64,000 bases of DNA, taken from assembly GCA_046330415.1 (NCBI GenBank), contig JAXLSW010000016.1:87305-151304 (forward strand), written 5' to 3'. The position numbers were made by a program, and so were the translations under genes. The notes beneath the pieces are model-generated. The model searched no databases. It was not told the origin of the DNA and worked only from the letters and a program-made list of their open reading frames with translations. Below, one piece after another: positions 30,233-38,251 of the stretch. This DNA comes from RHKX01 sp046330415. Its GTDB lineage: Bacteria; Actinomycetota; Thermoleophilia; Solirubrobacterales; 70-9. Numbering within the stretch: position 1 is the stretch's first letter; the number at the start of each line of letters is the position of its first letter.

Positions 30233-33076
30233 GTGTTCGGAGGGGCGAACAACAGCGGAGGCGCCAGGGCCGTCGTCATCGCTGCGCTTGCGCTCGCTTT
30301 CAGCATGGCCTTCCCCGCCGCAGCCGCCGCCGACTGGCAGAGCCTCGGCACGACCCTGAACTCGGATCAGTCGCCGATGCAGACGAACGAGGACGCGACC
30401 GACATCGTCGGCGTCGGGGGTGTTCCCTGGGCGACCTGGAGCGAGTGGAACTCGACGTCCTCCAACTACCAGGTGAAGGCCGCGACCTGGAACGGGACTG
30501 CCTGGGTGCAGATGGGTGGCGTGCTCAACGCCGATCCGATCCGCCGGGCCGACGCGCCCGCGATCGCCGACGTCGGCGGCGTTCCCTACGTCACCTGGCA
30601 TGAGCAGGACGGGTCGGGAACTCGCCACGTGCGCGTCGCCAAGTGGAACGGCTCGGCCTGGGAGGCAGTCGGCTCCATCCTCGACAACGCCGGCGGGTCC
30701 ATCCCGCAGATCGTCGGCATCGCCGGTGTGCCCTATGTCGTCTGGGGCGGGGCGAAATCAGGGGGCAACCTGCAGGTGAGCAGGTGGAACGGCGTGTCGT
30801 GGATCGCGGTCGGGGCGCCGCTCTCCAGCGGCTCCATCACCAAGCCGGTGATCGGCGCCGTGGGCACCGAGCCGTACGTCGCGTGGTCGGAGCTCTCGTC
30901 GGGCGCGCAGGTCCTCCACGTCGCCCGCTTCGACGGCACCACCTGGCAGGACATCGGCAGCCCTGCACACGGGGGAGCCACCGAGAGCCTCTTCCCGTCA
31001 GTGGCGGGAATCAGCGGGTCGGCGTACGTCGCCTGGCTCGAACGGGTGAGCGGCTCGTACCAGCTGCGCGTCGCCCAGCGCACGGGTGGAACGTGGACCG
31101 ACTTGGGCGGCTCGATCACCCCGGCTCCCGGGAATGGCACCTCGGCGCCATCGCTGACGGGCATCGGCGGGACGCCGTACGTGGCATGGGCTGACGGCCA
31201 GGCGGCGACCAACGGGAAGATGCACGTCGCGGGCTGGAGCGGCGGCGCTTGGACGCTCGCCGGGTCGGCGCTGTCACGATCGGGCACGACGGACGGTCGC
31301 TGGGCAGACCTCGTCGAGATCAACGCGGACGCCTACCTCATCTGGGACGAGACCCCCGAGACGCTCAGCGCCGACTACGACGTGTTCGTCTCGACGCTCG
31401 ACCTCGGCACGCCGCCGCCGATGCCGCCCGACACGACCATCACCAACGACTCTGTGGCCACCAACAGCGCCACCGCGCTCTACAGCTTCACCGCGTCACC
31501 GGCCGTCGGCGCGACCTTCGAGTGCTCCTACGACGGTGAGCCGTTCGTCTCGTGCACATCACCCTGGGAGAGCGGCATCCTCAGCCCGGGAAACCACACC
31601 TTCCGCGTGCGGGCGACCAACGCGGAGGGAACGGACCCGACGCCCGCACTGCGCGCTTTCGTCGTCGACCGTGTCAAGCCCACGGTGGCACTCCAGCTGA
31701 CCGGAGATCGAACCCCTTCGGGCGCATACGCCGGCGGCGCCCGCATCGACGCGACCGCCACCGACCCGGCGATCAGCTCCGGGATCCGTAACAAGTTCTG
31801 CGTCCTCGACCCGCCGAGCCCGCCGACGACCTTCTCCGCGTTCGGCTCCAACCCGTGCGGGTCCGACGTGACCACGGCCGGCACCCACACCGTCTACGCG
31901 ATCGGCAACGACAACGCCGGCAACGAGAGCGACATCGTCAGCCAGACGTTCACGGTGGTCGAGCGGCCCACGGTCCAGATCACCGGCGGGCCGTCCGGCG
32001 GTACGTGGTTCAAGGCGCCGCAGTTCAGCTTCGCGTCCCCGGCGAGCGGTGCGACCTTCCAGTGCCGGGTCGACTCCCAGCCCTTCGCGTCGTGCAAGAG
32101 CCCGTGGATGGCGCCGTCGTTCGACAGCGGGAGCCACGGCTTCGAGGTCAAGGTGACCAACGCCGCCGGGGTCGAGAGCCTGCCCGCCCGCCGCGACTAC
32201 TCGATCAACACTCCGGCCACGACCCAGTTCGGCTGCGAGCTCAGGCCGTTCCTGAACATCACTGACCAGTCCAACAAGCAGGAGTACTGCGGTATCAGCA
32301 CCGGGACCGCCCGCGCGCCGAGGGGCGAGCTCTGCCTGCATTCCGAGTCCCAGGAGAAATGCGTGCCGATCCCCGCCGACTGCCCGGCCGGCGCGCAATG
32401 CACCGTCAAGACCAGTCTCGTCTGGAGTGATGGCGACCCCCGTGCGAGCTGGTTCCCAGACGGACGAGCGGCCATGGTGGTTTACGACAGATCGAAACCG
32501 CTGACCGAGAGCGTGACCTCCTGCTCCACCGGGGACAACGACTCGGGCTGCAAGTCTTCGGCCTCCCTCACCGGATTCGGGCCGCAGGCAGTCCTCACGG
32601 AATGCAACGAGCGCGGCATGGGGCCACGGCCCGTGCCTGACAAGAACCCCCCGATCCTCGGAAAGGACGAGAACCGCAGCCTCGCCTGCTCGATGTCGCT
32701 CACGGTTGTTCCCGCCGAGGCGCTTGCGGCGGCCGCGGCGAACGGCACGGTCAGCCTCAACGCGCCCGGCCCCGGGAACGTCGAGGTCGCTCCCGGCGGC
32801 GGCAAGGAGCGGATGCTCGCGGTCGCGAAGCCGGGAGGGGAGAAGGCGAAGCTGGCGTTCAAGCCCGTGACGCTGACGGCGACGGACGCCGGCCAGCTCT
32901 CCTTCTCGCCGAAGCTGAGCAAGGCCTCGAAGCGGACGCTCAAGCGCAAGAAGAAGCTCAAGCTCTCGCTGCAGATCACCTACACGCCCGAGGGCGGCGA
33001 GCCGACCAGCGCAACACGGGTGGTGACGCTCAGGGTCCCGAAGAAGATCCTCAAGGAGCCCCGGCCCAAGAAGTAG
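30233..33076 (+). CDS. Large secreted repeat protein with two-Cys beta domains and Lys-rich C-terminal module
   Basis: A 947-residue exported protein. The signal peptide is residues 1-34 (ends AAAAADW). About residues 35-400 contain seven or so repeats of a WNGxxW...VGG(T/V)PYVxW pattern (GVPWATWSEW, GVPYVTWHEQ, GVPYVVWGG, TEPYVAWSEL, SAYVAWLER, TPYVAWADG), probably a beta-propeller. Next come two copies of a two-Cys beta domain (ATFECSYDGEPFVSCTSPWE and ATFQCRVDSQPFASCKSPWM) flanking an intermediate Cys-containing domain, then a Cys-rich region and a Lys-rich C-terminal domain (LKRKKKLKLSLQITYTPEGG, ending RPKK). The role is unknown; a surface or adhesive protein is plausible. ATG 30191 is the alternative start. 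Confidence 0.8.
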   Translation: MFGGANNSGGARAVVIAALALAFSMAFPAAAAADWQSLGTTLNSDQSPMQTNEDATDIVGVGGVPWATWSEWNSTSSNYQVKAATWNGTAWVQMGGVLNADPIRRADAPAIADVGGVPYVTWHEQDGSGTRHVRVAKWNGSAWEAVGSILDNAGGSIPQIVGIAGVPYVVWGGAKSGGNLQVSRWNGVSWIAVGAPLSSGSITKPVIGAVGTEPYVAWSELSSGAQVLHVARFDGTTWQDIGSPAHGGATESLFPSVAGISGSAYVAWLERVSGSYQLRVAQRTGGTWTDLGGSITPAPGNGTSAPSLTGIGGTPYVAWADGQAATNGKMHVAGWSGGAWTLAGSALSRSGTTDGRWADLVEINADAYLIWDETPETLSADYDVFVSTLDLGTPPPMPPDTTITNDSVATNSATALYSFTASPAVGATFECSYDGEPFVSCTSPWESGILSPGNHTFRVRATNAEGTDPTPALRAFVVDRVKPTVALQLTGDRTPSGAYAGGARIDATATDPAISSGIRNKFCVLDPPSPPTTFSAFGSNPCGSDVTTAGTHTVYAIGNDNAGNESDIVSQTFTVVERPTVQITGGPSGGTWFKAPQFSFASPASGATFQCRVDSQPFASCKSPWMAPSFDSGSHGFEVKVTNAAGVESLPARRDYSINTPATTQFGCELRPFLNITDQSNKQEYCGISTGTARAPRGELCLHSESQEKCVPIPADCPAGAQCTVKTSLVWSDGDPRASWFPDGRAAMVVYDRSKPLTESVTSCSTGDNDSGCKSSASLTGFGPQAVLTECNERGMGPRPVPDKNPPILGKDENRSLACSMSLTVVPAEALAAAAANGTVSLNAPGPGNVEVAPGGGKERMLAVAKPGGEKAKLAFKPVTLTATDAGQLSFSPKLSKASKRTLKRKKKLKLSLQITYTPEGGEPTSATRVVTLRVPKKILKEPRPKK

Positions 33077-33087
33077 GGGCCTTGCGC

Positions 33088-33112
33088 CTTTACTAATTGC
33101 TCTGAAGTAAAG
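33088..33112. promoter_or_regulatory. Inverted repeat CTTTACT-11-AGTAAAG, candidate VapBC operator
   Basis: A perfect 7-bp inverted repeat lies in an AT-rich patch 32 nt before vapB, the usual place for an autoregulatory toxin-antitoxin operator. TAAAGT at 33108-33113 could be the -10. Confidence 0.5.
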
Positions 33113-33143
33113 TCGGGGGCGCCGCGACACGCCGCGGGGTTCC

Positions 33144-33362
33144 ATGGGCAAGGTGAGCAGTAAGAACCAGGTGACGATCCCGGTCGCGACGCTTCGCGCC
33201 GCCGGTCTGCGCCCCGGCGACGTCGTCAGAGTCGAGGCGGCTGGGGCAGGACGCGTGGTCCTCACCCGCGTCGACGAGCTCGTCGCGCGTCACGCCGGGA
33301 CGCTCGACTCGCGGGGTGAGCTGCGGCGGCGCGTCGCGCAACTCAGGGACGAATGGCAGTAG
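33144..33362 (+). CDS. vapB: VapB antitoxin, AbrB/SpoVT type
   Basis: A 72-residue antitoxin. The N-terminal half is a swapped-hairpin AbrB domain (KVSSKNQVTIPVATLRAAGLRPGDVVRVEAAGAGRVVLTR); the C-terminal helix (ELVARHAGTLDSRGELRRRV, then AQLRDEW) is the toxin-binding part. It binds its own promoter, likely the inverted repeat at 33088-33112. It overlaps vapC by 10 nt. Confidence 0.93.
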   Translation: MGKVSSKNQVTIPVATLRAAGLRPGDVVRVEAAGAGRVVLTRVDELVARHAGTLDSRGELRRRVAQLRDEWQ

Positions 33363-33757
33363 CCCTGGACACCGACGTTGTCATCGGCTTCCTCGACCGA
33401 GGCGACGCGCACCATGGCGCAGCGACGGAGGCCGTGCTCACGGCCGCTCGGGAGGGCGAGATCGTGACCTCCGCGATCACTCTCGCGGAGGTGATGACCG
33501 GAGCTCGGATCGGCCATCACGACGTGGAAGCGGTGCGTGCGTTCTTCGGCGAGCTGGTCTCTCGGGTGCTTCCCATCGGCGCCTTAGAAGCTGAGCTCGC
33601 GGCCGAGATCAGGGCGGGATCGAAGCTGCGGCTTCCCGACGCCCTCGTTCTCGCATCGGCTGCCGTCGGCGATGGGGTGGATGCGATCGTCACCGGCGAT
33701 GCCGCGCTGGCGCGAGCGGCGCCGCAGGGTTTGCGCGTGCGCCGGCTTGGCGAGTAG
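33353..33757 (+). CDS. vapC: VapC toxin, PIN-domain ribonuclease
   Basis: A 134-residue PIN RNase with the four acidic active-site positions: D6/D8 (ALDTDVVIG), E46 (TLAEVMTG), D96 (RLPDALVLASA) and D116 (VTGDAALA). It is a classical VapC length and layout, coupled to vapB. VapC toxins cleave tRNAs or rRNA; the target here is unknown. The pair lies in the gap that separates the SRP RNA from dnaX, which suggests insertion. Confidence 0.93.
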   Translation: MAVALDTDVVIGFLDRGDAHHGAATEAVLTAAREGEIVTSAITLAEVMTGARIGHHDVEAVRAFFGELVSRVLPIGALEAELAAEIRAGSKLRLPDALVLASAAVGDGVDAIVTGDAALARAAPQGLRVRRLGE

Positions 33758-33801
33758 TCCTGACGACGAGCTTGACCGGCGTCCGGGCGCTGGGTTCCAC
33801 C

Positions 33802-33807
33802 TAGACT
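33802..33807 (+). promoter_or_regulatory. -10-like TAGACT before 33816
   Basis: TAGACT lies 8 nt before GTG 33816 with no Shine-Dalgarno. Confidence 0.5.
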
Positions 33808-33815
33808 GGCGCGCT

Positions 33816-34754
33816 GTGAGAGCAAGTCGCGCAAACCGTTTGACGATCTTCAGCGCGCTCGTCGCGTTGGCATTGGTCGGCCCGGCGTCGGCCGGAGCCG
33901 AGGTCCTTTACGACCAGACCGCTGGTGCCGCGACCCCGGTCGGCGATTCGAGCCTCCCCAACTACTCGCCGTCGATGGTCGGCCCCTCCGGCAGCGTCGC
34001 CGACGATTTCACGATCCCCGCGGACGAGACCTGGAACATCGACCAGATCGAGGTGGCGGGCGCTTACAGCGCGCCCGGGCCCGGGCAGAACGTCACCGTC
34101 TACCTGTATGCCGACGGTGGTGGCTTTCCCGGCGCGGTGAGCTTCAGCCAGGCGGACGTGGCCGCGACCGGCGGGCCGAACTACACGATCCCCGTGACCG
34201 GGGCGCCGTCGTTGACCGCCGGCAAGTACTGGGTCTCGGTGCAGCAGGCCGGCCCTACCGGGGGCGAGTTCTGGAGCTGGGGCACGAGCACGATCCAGAC
34301 CGGCTCCCGGGCGAAGTACCGGACCGATTCCCCCTTCTCGATCGCCTGCCCTCCGGGCCCATGGTTCGACCGCATGATCTGCGTGCCGGGCGCCAACCCC
34401 GACCAGACCTTCAGGCTGAGTGGCACGGTCACCCGCCCCGAGCCACCGCTGTCCTCGGAGTTCACGTTCGGCAAGCCGAAGCTGAACAAGAAGAAGGGAT
34501 CGGCCACCCTTGGCGTATCGGTCCCCAACGCGGGACACCTCGATCTCGCCGGCTACGGCGTCAAGGCGCAGAGCGCCGACCCGACCGCCGCCGGGGACGT
34601 AGGCCTCCCGATCAAGCCGAACGGCAGGGTCGCCAACAAGCTCAAGAGGGGTGGCAAGGCGACGGTCAGCGTCTCGGTCACCTTCACCCCCACCGGCGTC
34701 GCCCCGAAGACGGAGACGACGAAGGTCAAGCTCAAGCGCAAGAGGAAGAAGTAG
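33816..34754 (+). CDS. Secreted protein with Lys-rich C-terminal beta module
   Basis: A 312-residue exported protein. The signal peptide is about 1-25 (ALVALALVGPASAGA). The middle (about 30-200) is a beta-sandwich-like region (VADDFTIPADETWNIDQIEV, VTVYLYADGGGFPGAV, YWVSVQQAGPTGGEFW), similar to carbohydrate-binding or choice-of-anchor domains. Residues about 215-312 form the module FGKPKLNKKKGSATLGV...LAGYGVK...GKATVSVSVTFTPTG ending KLKRKRKK, which matches the end of the protein encoded at 30233. GTG 33816 is fixed by TAGACT. Confidence 0.8.
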   Translation: MRASRANRLTIFSALVALALVGPASAGAEVLYDQTAGAATPVGDSSLPNYSPSMVGPSGSVADDFTIPADETWNIDQIEVAGAYSAPGPGQNVTVYLYADGGGFPGAVSFSQADVAATGGPNYTIPVTGAPSLTAGKYWVSVQQAGPTGGEFWSWGTSTIQTGSRAKYRTDSPFSIACPPGPWFDRMICVPGANPDQTFRLSGTVTRPEPPLSSEFTFGKPKLNKKKGSATLGVSVPNAGHLDLAGYGVKAQSADPTAAGDVGLPIKPNGRVANKLKRGGKATVSVSVTFTPTGVAPKTETTKVKLKRKRKK

Positions 34755-34817
34755 CGGAAGTAGCGGCACTTGCGGGGAGTTGACGGGGGGCTCCGGGGCG
34801 GGCGTCCGGCCCGCCTC

Positions 34818-34823
34818 TAGACT
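34818..34823 (+). promoter_or_regulatory. -10-like TAGACT before dnaX
   Basis: TAGACT lies 10 nt before ATG 34834; no Shine-Dalgarno is present. Confidence 0.5.
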
Positions 34824-34833
34824 CGTCCGACCC

Positions 34834-36759
34834 ATGGCCGAGCAGTCCCTCTACCGGCGTCATCGCCCGCAGTCGTTCGCCGACGTCGTTGGGCAGGAGC
34901 ACGTCGTCCGCACGCTCTCCAACGCGATCGAGCGTGACCGCGTCCACCACGCGTATCTGTTCGTCGGCTCGCGGGGAACCGGCAAGACGTCGATGGCGAA
35001 GATCCTCGCCAAGTCGCTCAACTGCGTGAACGGGCCGACGCTCGAGCCGTGCGGGGTGTGCGAGTCCTGCGTCGCGATCGCGGCCGGAGGCTCGATGGAC
35101 GTGATCGAGATGGACGCGGCCTCCAACCGCTCCGTGGACGACATCCGCGAGCTCCGTGAGCGGGTCGGCTACGCGCCGTCCGGCGGGAAGTGGAAGGTCT
35201 ACATCCTCGACGAGGCGCACATGCTCACCCGCGAGGCGTGGAACGCGTTCCTGAAGACGCTCGAGGAGCCGCCTCCGAACACCGTCTTCGTGCTGGCGAC
35301 GACCGAGGCGCACAAGGTGATGCCGACGATCGTCGACCGCTGTCAGCGCTTCGACTTCACGCGGCCCTCGCCCGAGGAGATCGCGGTGGTGCTGCGGCGG
35401 GTGGCCGCGGCCGAGTCGATCACGATCGACGACGGCGCCGTCGGGGCGATCGCGCGGGCGGCCTCGGGAAGCTTCCGCGACGGGCTCGGCACGCTCGATC
35501 AGCTCGTCGCCTACAGCGGCAACGAGATCGCCACCGACGACGTGCTCGCGGTGCTGGGAGTCGCCGACGCCGAGCTGCTGTTCGCGGCCGCCGAGGCGAT
35601 CGCAGCGGGCGATGGCCGCGCGGCGCTGAAGGTCTCCTCCGACCTCGCGCGCTCCGGTCGCGATCCGGCGCGCTTCGCCGCGGAACTGGTCTCGCACCTG
35701 CGTCAATTGCTCGTCATCTCGACCGTGGGCGAGATCCCCGACCACTTCCTCGTCGTCGCCGAGCATCAGACGCGGCTCACCGACCAGGCCCAGCGCCTCG
35801 GCGAGGTCGCGCTCGTGCGCGCGATCGACCAGCTCTCGGAGGCGATCACGGCGATCCGCGAGGGCGACGAGGCGCGGATGACCGTGGAGCTGGCGCTGCT
35901 GCGAAGCGCCCGGCCCGAGATCGACCCGTCGGCCGCCGCGCTCGCCCAGCGGCTCGAGCGACTGGAGCGGGGTGGGGTGGCTGCCACGGCGGCCGCCGCG
36001 CCCGCTCCGACCCCGGCAGCCGCTGCGCCCGTAGCGCCCACTCCGGCACCGGCGGCCGCCACTCCCGAGCCCGCATCGGCGGCTCCTCCGCCCGCCGATG
36101 TCGCGGCTTCCCCCCACCAGGCTCCGGCCCCGGAGGCCCCAGCGACCCCGGAGGTTGCAGACGCCCCAGCAGCCGGGCCCGAGCCGGTGCGAACCGCCCC
36201 AGCCGTCCCGGTCGCCCCGGACCCTTTCGCCGCTCCCTCCGCGGACGCGACCGACGCCGAGGAAGCCGCAGCACCCGCTCCCGCACCGATGGCTCCCGCC
36301 GCAGGTCCCGTCGACCTCGATCGCTTCACCGGCCTCTGGCCCTCGGTCGTCGACCAGATGAAGCAGGCCGGCGCCGGGCTGTTGGCCGCCGCTTTCGACG
36401 GCGCCCGTCCCGTCTCGGTCGGCGCCGACGGCAAGGTCGAGATCGCGTTCCCCGCCAGCGCCGCGTTCAACCGCCGCAAGGCGGAGGCGAAGGAGAACCG
36501 AACGGTCCTGATCGAGGCGATCCGCACCGTCGTCGGCTCCCCACTGCACCCGGAGTTCGTGACGCTTGAAGAGGCCACGGCCCCGCCGGCCGCCGGGCCG
36601 GCTCCCGGCGAGCAGTCCGACGGGCCGGACCGCGAGGATGAGCTCTACCGGCGCATCGTCGCCGAGTTCGACGCGGAGGTTGTGGTCGAAGAAGAGACAG
36701 AGCAATCAGGGGCCCCCGAGGGGATGCCCGCCGAAGAACGCAAGGAAGGAACGAGCTGA
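34834..36759 (+). CDS. dnaX: DNA polymerase III subunit gamma/tau
   Basis: A 641-residue clamp-loader ATPase. The AAA+ domain has Walker A VGSRGTGKTS (about 44-53), the DnaX zinc module C64...C73-x2-C76-x2-C79 (LNCVNGPTLEPCGVCESCVA), Walker B YILDEAHMLTR and sensor 1 FVLATTEAHKV. It is followed by an Ala/Pro-rich linker (about 380-490) and a C-terminal tau-type domain (about 490-600). It loads the beta clamp during replication. Starts at ATG 34834 with MAEQSLYRRHRPQSF, the universal DnaX N-terminus. Its stop TGA overlaps the ybaB ATG by one base. Confidence 0.97.
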   Translation: MAEQSLYRRHRPQSFADVVGQEHVVRTLSNAIERDRVHHAYLFVGSRGTGKTSMAKILAKSLNCVNGPTLEPCGVCESCVAIAAGGSMDVIEMDAASNRSVDDIRELRERVGYAPSGGKWKVYILDEAHMLTREAWNAFLKTLEEPPPNTVFVLATTEAHKVMPTIVDRCQRFDFTRPSPEEIAVVLRRVAAAESITIDDGAVGAIARAASGSFRDGLGTLDQLVAYSGNEIATDDVLAVLGVADAELLFAAAEAIAAGDGRAALKVSSDLARSGRDPARFAAELVSHLRQLLVISTVGEIPDHFLVVAEHQTRLTDQAQRLGEVALVRAIDQLSEAITAIREGDEARMTVELALLRSARPEIDPSAAALAQRLERLERGGVAATAAAAPAPTPAAAAPVAPTPAPAAATPEPASAAPPPADVAASPHQAPAPEAPATPEVADAPAAGPEPVRTAPAVPVAPDPFAAPSADATDAEEAAAPAPAPMAPAAGPVDLDRFTGLWPSVVDQMKQAGAGLLAAAFDGARPVSVGADGKVEIAFPASAAFNRRKAEAKENRTVLIEAIRTVVGSPLHPEFVTLEEATAPPAAGPAPGEQSDGPDREDELYRRIVAEFDAEVVVEEETEQSGAPEGMPAEERKEGTS

Positions 36760-37121
36760 TGGCGAGAGGTGGATTCCCCGGCGGTCCCGGCGGGATGGAC
36801 ATGGGCGCGCTCCTGAAGCAGGCCCAGAAGATGCAGGCCGACATGGCGAAGGCCCAGGAGGAGCTCAAGGACGAGGTCGTCGACGCGAGCGCCGGTGGCG
36901 GCATGGTCAAGGTGAAGGTGTCCGGCGATCTCGTGCTGCAGTCGATCGAGATCGATCCCGACGCCGTCGATCCCGAGGACGTCGAGATGCTCCAGGACAT
37001 GGTCTTGGCCGCGATCAACGAGGGCATCCGCGCCGCGCAGGAGCGGGCGGAGTCGAAGCTCGGCGGCGTCACCGGCGGTCTTGGCGGGCTCGGTGGGGGC
37101 ATGGGCCTCCCGGGCATGTAG
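36759..37121 (+). CDS. ybaB: YbaB/EbfC-family nucleoid-associated protein
   Basis: A 120-residue DNA-binding protein with the family core LKQAQKMQADMAKAQEELKD, VKVKVSGDLVLQSIEIDPDAVDPEDVEML and a Gly/Met-rich C-terminus. It binds DNA as a tweezer-like dimer. The Shine-Dalgarno AAGGAAGGA lies 8 nt before the ATG, inside the end of dnaX. dnaX-ybaB-recR is a nearly universal order. Confidence 0.96.
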   Translation: MARGGFPGGPGGMDMGALLKQAQKMQADMAKAQEELKDEVVDASAGGGMVKVKVSGDLVLQSIEIDPDAVDPEDVEMLQDMVLAAINEGIRAAQERAESKLGGVTGGLGGLGGGMGLPGM

Positions 37122-37135
37122 GGACTGCGTCTCGC

Positions 37136-37726
37136 TTGCATCCGCCGCCCGTTGACCGTCTGATCGTCGAGCTCGGCAAGCTGCCGGGCATCGGCCGCCG
37201 GACCGCGCAGCGGCTCGCCTTCCACATCCTCCGCTCCGACGACGAGGACGCCTTCGCCCTCGCCGCGGCCATCCGCGAGGTGAAGGAGCAGGTAGGGCTG
37301 TGTGAGACGTGCTTCAACCTGGCCGAGGGCCCTCAGTGCGTGATCTGCGCTGACACGAGGCGCTCCCAGGAGGTGATCTGCGTGGTCGAGGAGCCGCAGG
37401 ACGTGATCCCGATCGAGCGCACCGGGGAGTTCCGCGGCCTCTACCACGTGCTCGGCGGTGCGCTCTCGCCGATCGACGGCGTCGATCCCGAGGACCTCAA
37501 GATCGACGAGCTCGTGGCCCGAGTCGGGCGGGGAGGGGTGAGCGAGATCGTGCTGGCGACGAACCCGACCACCACCGGCGAGGCGACCGCCCACCACATC
37601 GCCGACCGGCTCCGCGGCCAGGTCACGTTGACGCGGCTGGCGAGCGGGTTGCCGGTCGGCGCCGACCTCGAGCACGCCGACGAGGTGACGCTCGGCCGCG
37701 CCCTGGTCGGCCGCCGCAGCGTCTGA
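37136..37726 (+). CDS. recR: Recombination mediator RecR
   Basis: A 196-residue RecFOR-pathway protein: helix-hairpin-helix (GKLPGIGRRTAQRLAFH, 14-30), a four-Cys zinc finger (C56, C59, C68, C71) and a Toprim domain (VICVVEEPQDVIPIERTGEF...). It starts at TTG 37136 because HPPPVDRLIVELGKLPGIG matches the family N-terminus; no ATG is in frame there. It assists RecA loading on gapped DNA. Confidence 0.95.
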   Translation: MHPPPVDRLIVELGKLPGIGRRTAQRLAFHILRSDDEDAFALAAAIREVKEQVGLCETCFNLAEGPQCVICADTRRSQEVICVVEEPQDVIPIERTGEFRGLYHVLGGALSPIDGVDPEDLKIDELVARVGRGGVSEIVLATNPTTTGEATAHHIADRLRGQVTLTRLASGLPVGADLEHADEVTLGRALVGRRSV

Positions 37727-37744
37727 GGCGCGGCCGCGGCTCGC

Positions 37745-38251
37745 GTGCTCGCGCTCGTCATCACCGGCCCGCCCGGCGCGGGGAAGAGCGAGGTCGCGGC
37801 GATGCTCCACGACTCGCTGGGGGACGCGGGCGAGGACGTCGCGCTGGTCGAGGTCGACGAGCTCGAGCGCTCCTACCCGCCGATCGACCGCGAGCGATCC
37901 CTGGCTCATCTGCGGATGCTCGCCGACTCCTACCGCGAGATCGGCACCCCGCTGCTGATCGTCACCGCCACGCTCGAGGACGACGCGCACCGCCAGGCCG
38001 CCCTCGCGGCGACCGGCGCCGCGCGGACGCTCCTGGTCCGGCTCGAGGCCGACCCCGAGACCCTCCGCGACCGCATCCTCTCCCGCGAGCCGCCCGGCTG
38101 GGAGGGTCTGCCGGATCTGCTCAACGCCTCGCGCGCACTGGCGGCGTCGATGCCGGGCGCGCTGAGCGGGGTCGATCTCGTGCTGAGTACCGAGGGCAGG
38201 CAGCCGGGCGATGTGGCGGAGCGGATCCAGGTGGAACTGCTGCGCGGCTAG
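37745..38251 (+). CDS. P-loop nucleotide kinase-like protein
   Basis: A 168-residue P-loop NTPase. Walker A is ITGPPGAGKSEVA (about 6-18); the rest resembles small kinases (adenylylsulfate/gluconate/chloramphenicol-kinase-like folds): VALVEVDELERSYPPIDRER, and LVRLEADPETLRDRILSREP as an AAA-like lid. The substrate is unknown. GTG 37745 is the start, 18 nt after recR, so probably cotranscribed. Convergent with the AbiEi-like gene (4-nt overlap). Confidence 0.78.
   Translation: MLALVITGPPGAGKSEVAAMLHDSLGDAGEDVALVEVDELERSYPPIDRERSLAHLRMLADSYREIGTPLLIVTATLEDDAHRQAALAATGAARTLLVRLEADPETLRDRILSREPPGWEGLPDLLNASRALAASMPGALSGVDLVLSTEGRQPGDVAERIQVELLRG

Noticed and set aside
34732..36705. Minus-strand frame of 657 codons across dnaX
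   Set aside because: Lies exactly antisense to dnaX; composition (Gly, Arg, Asp runs) is that of a shadow.
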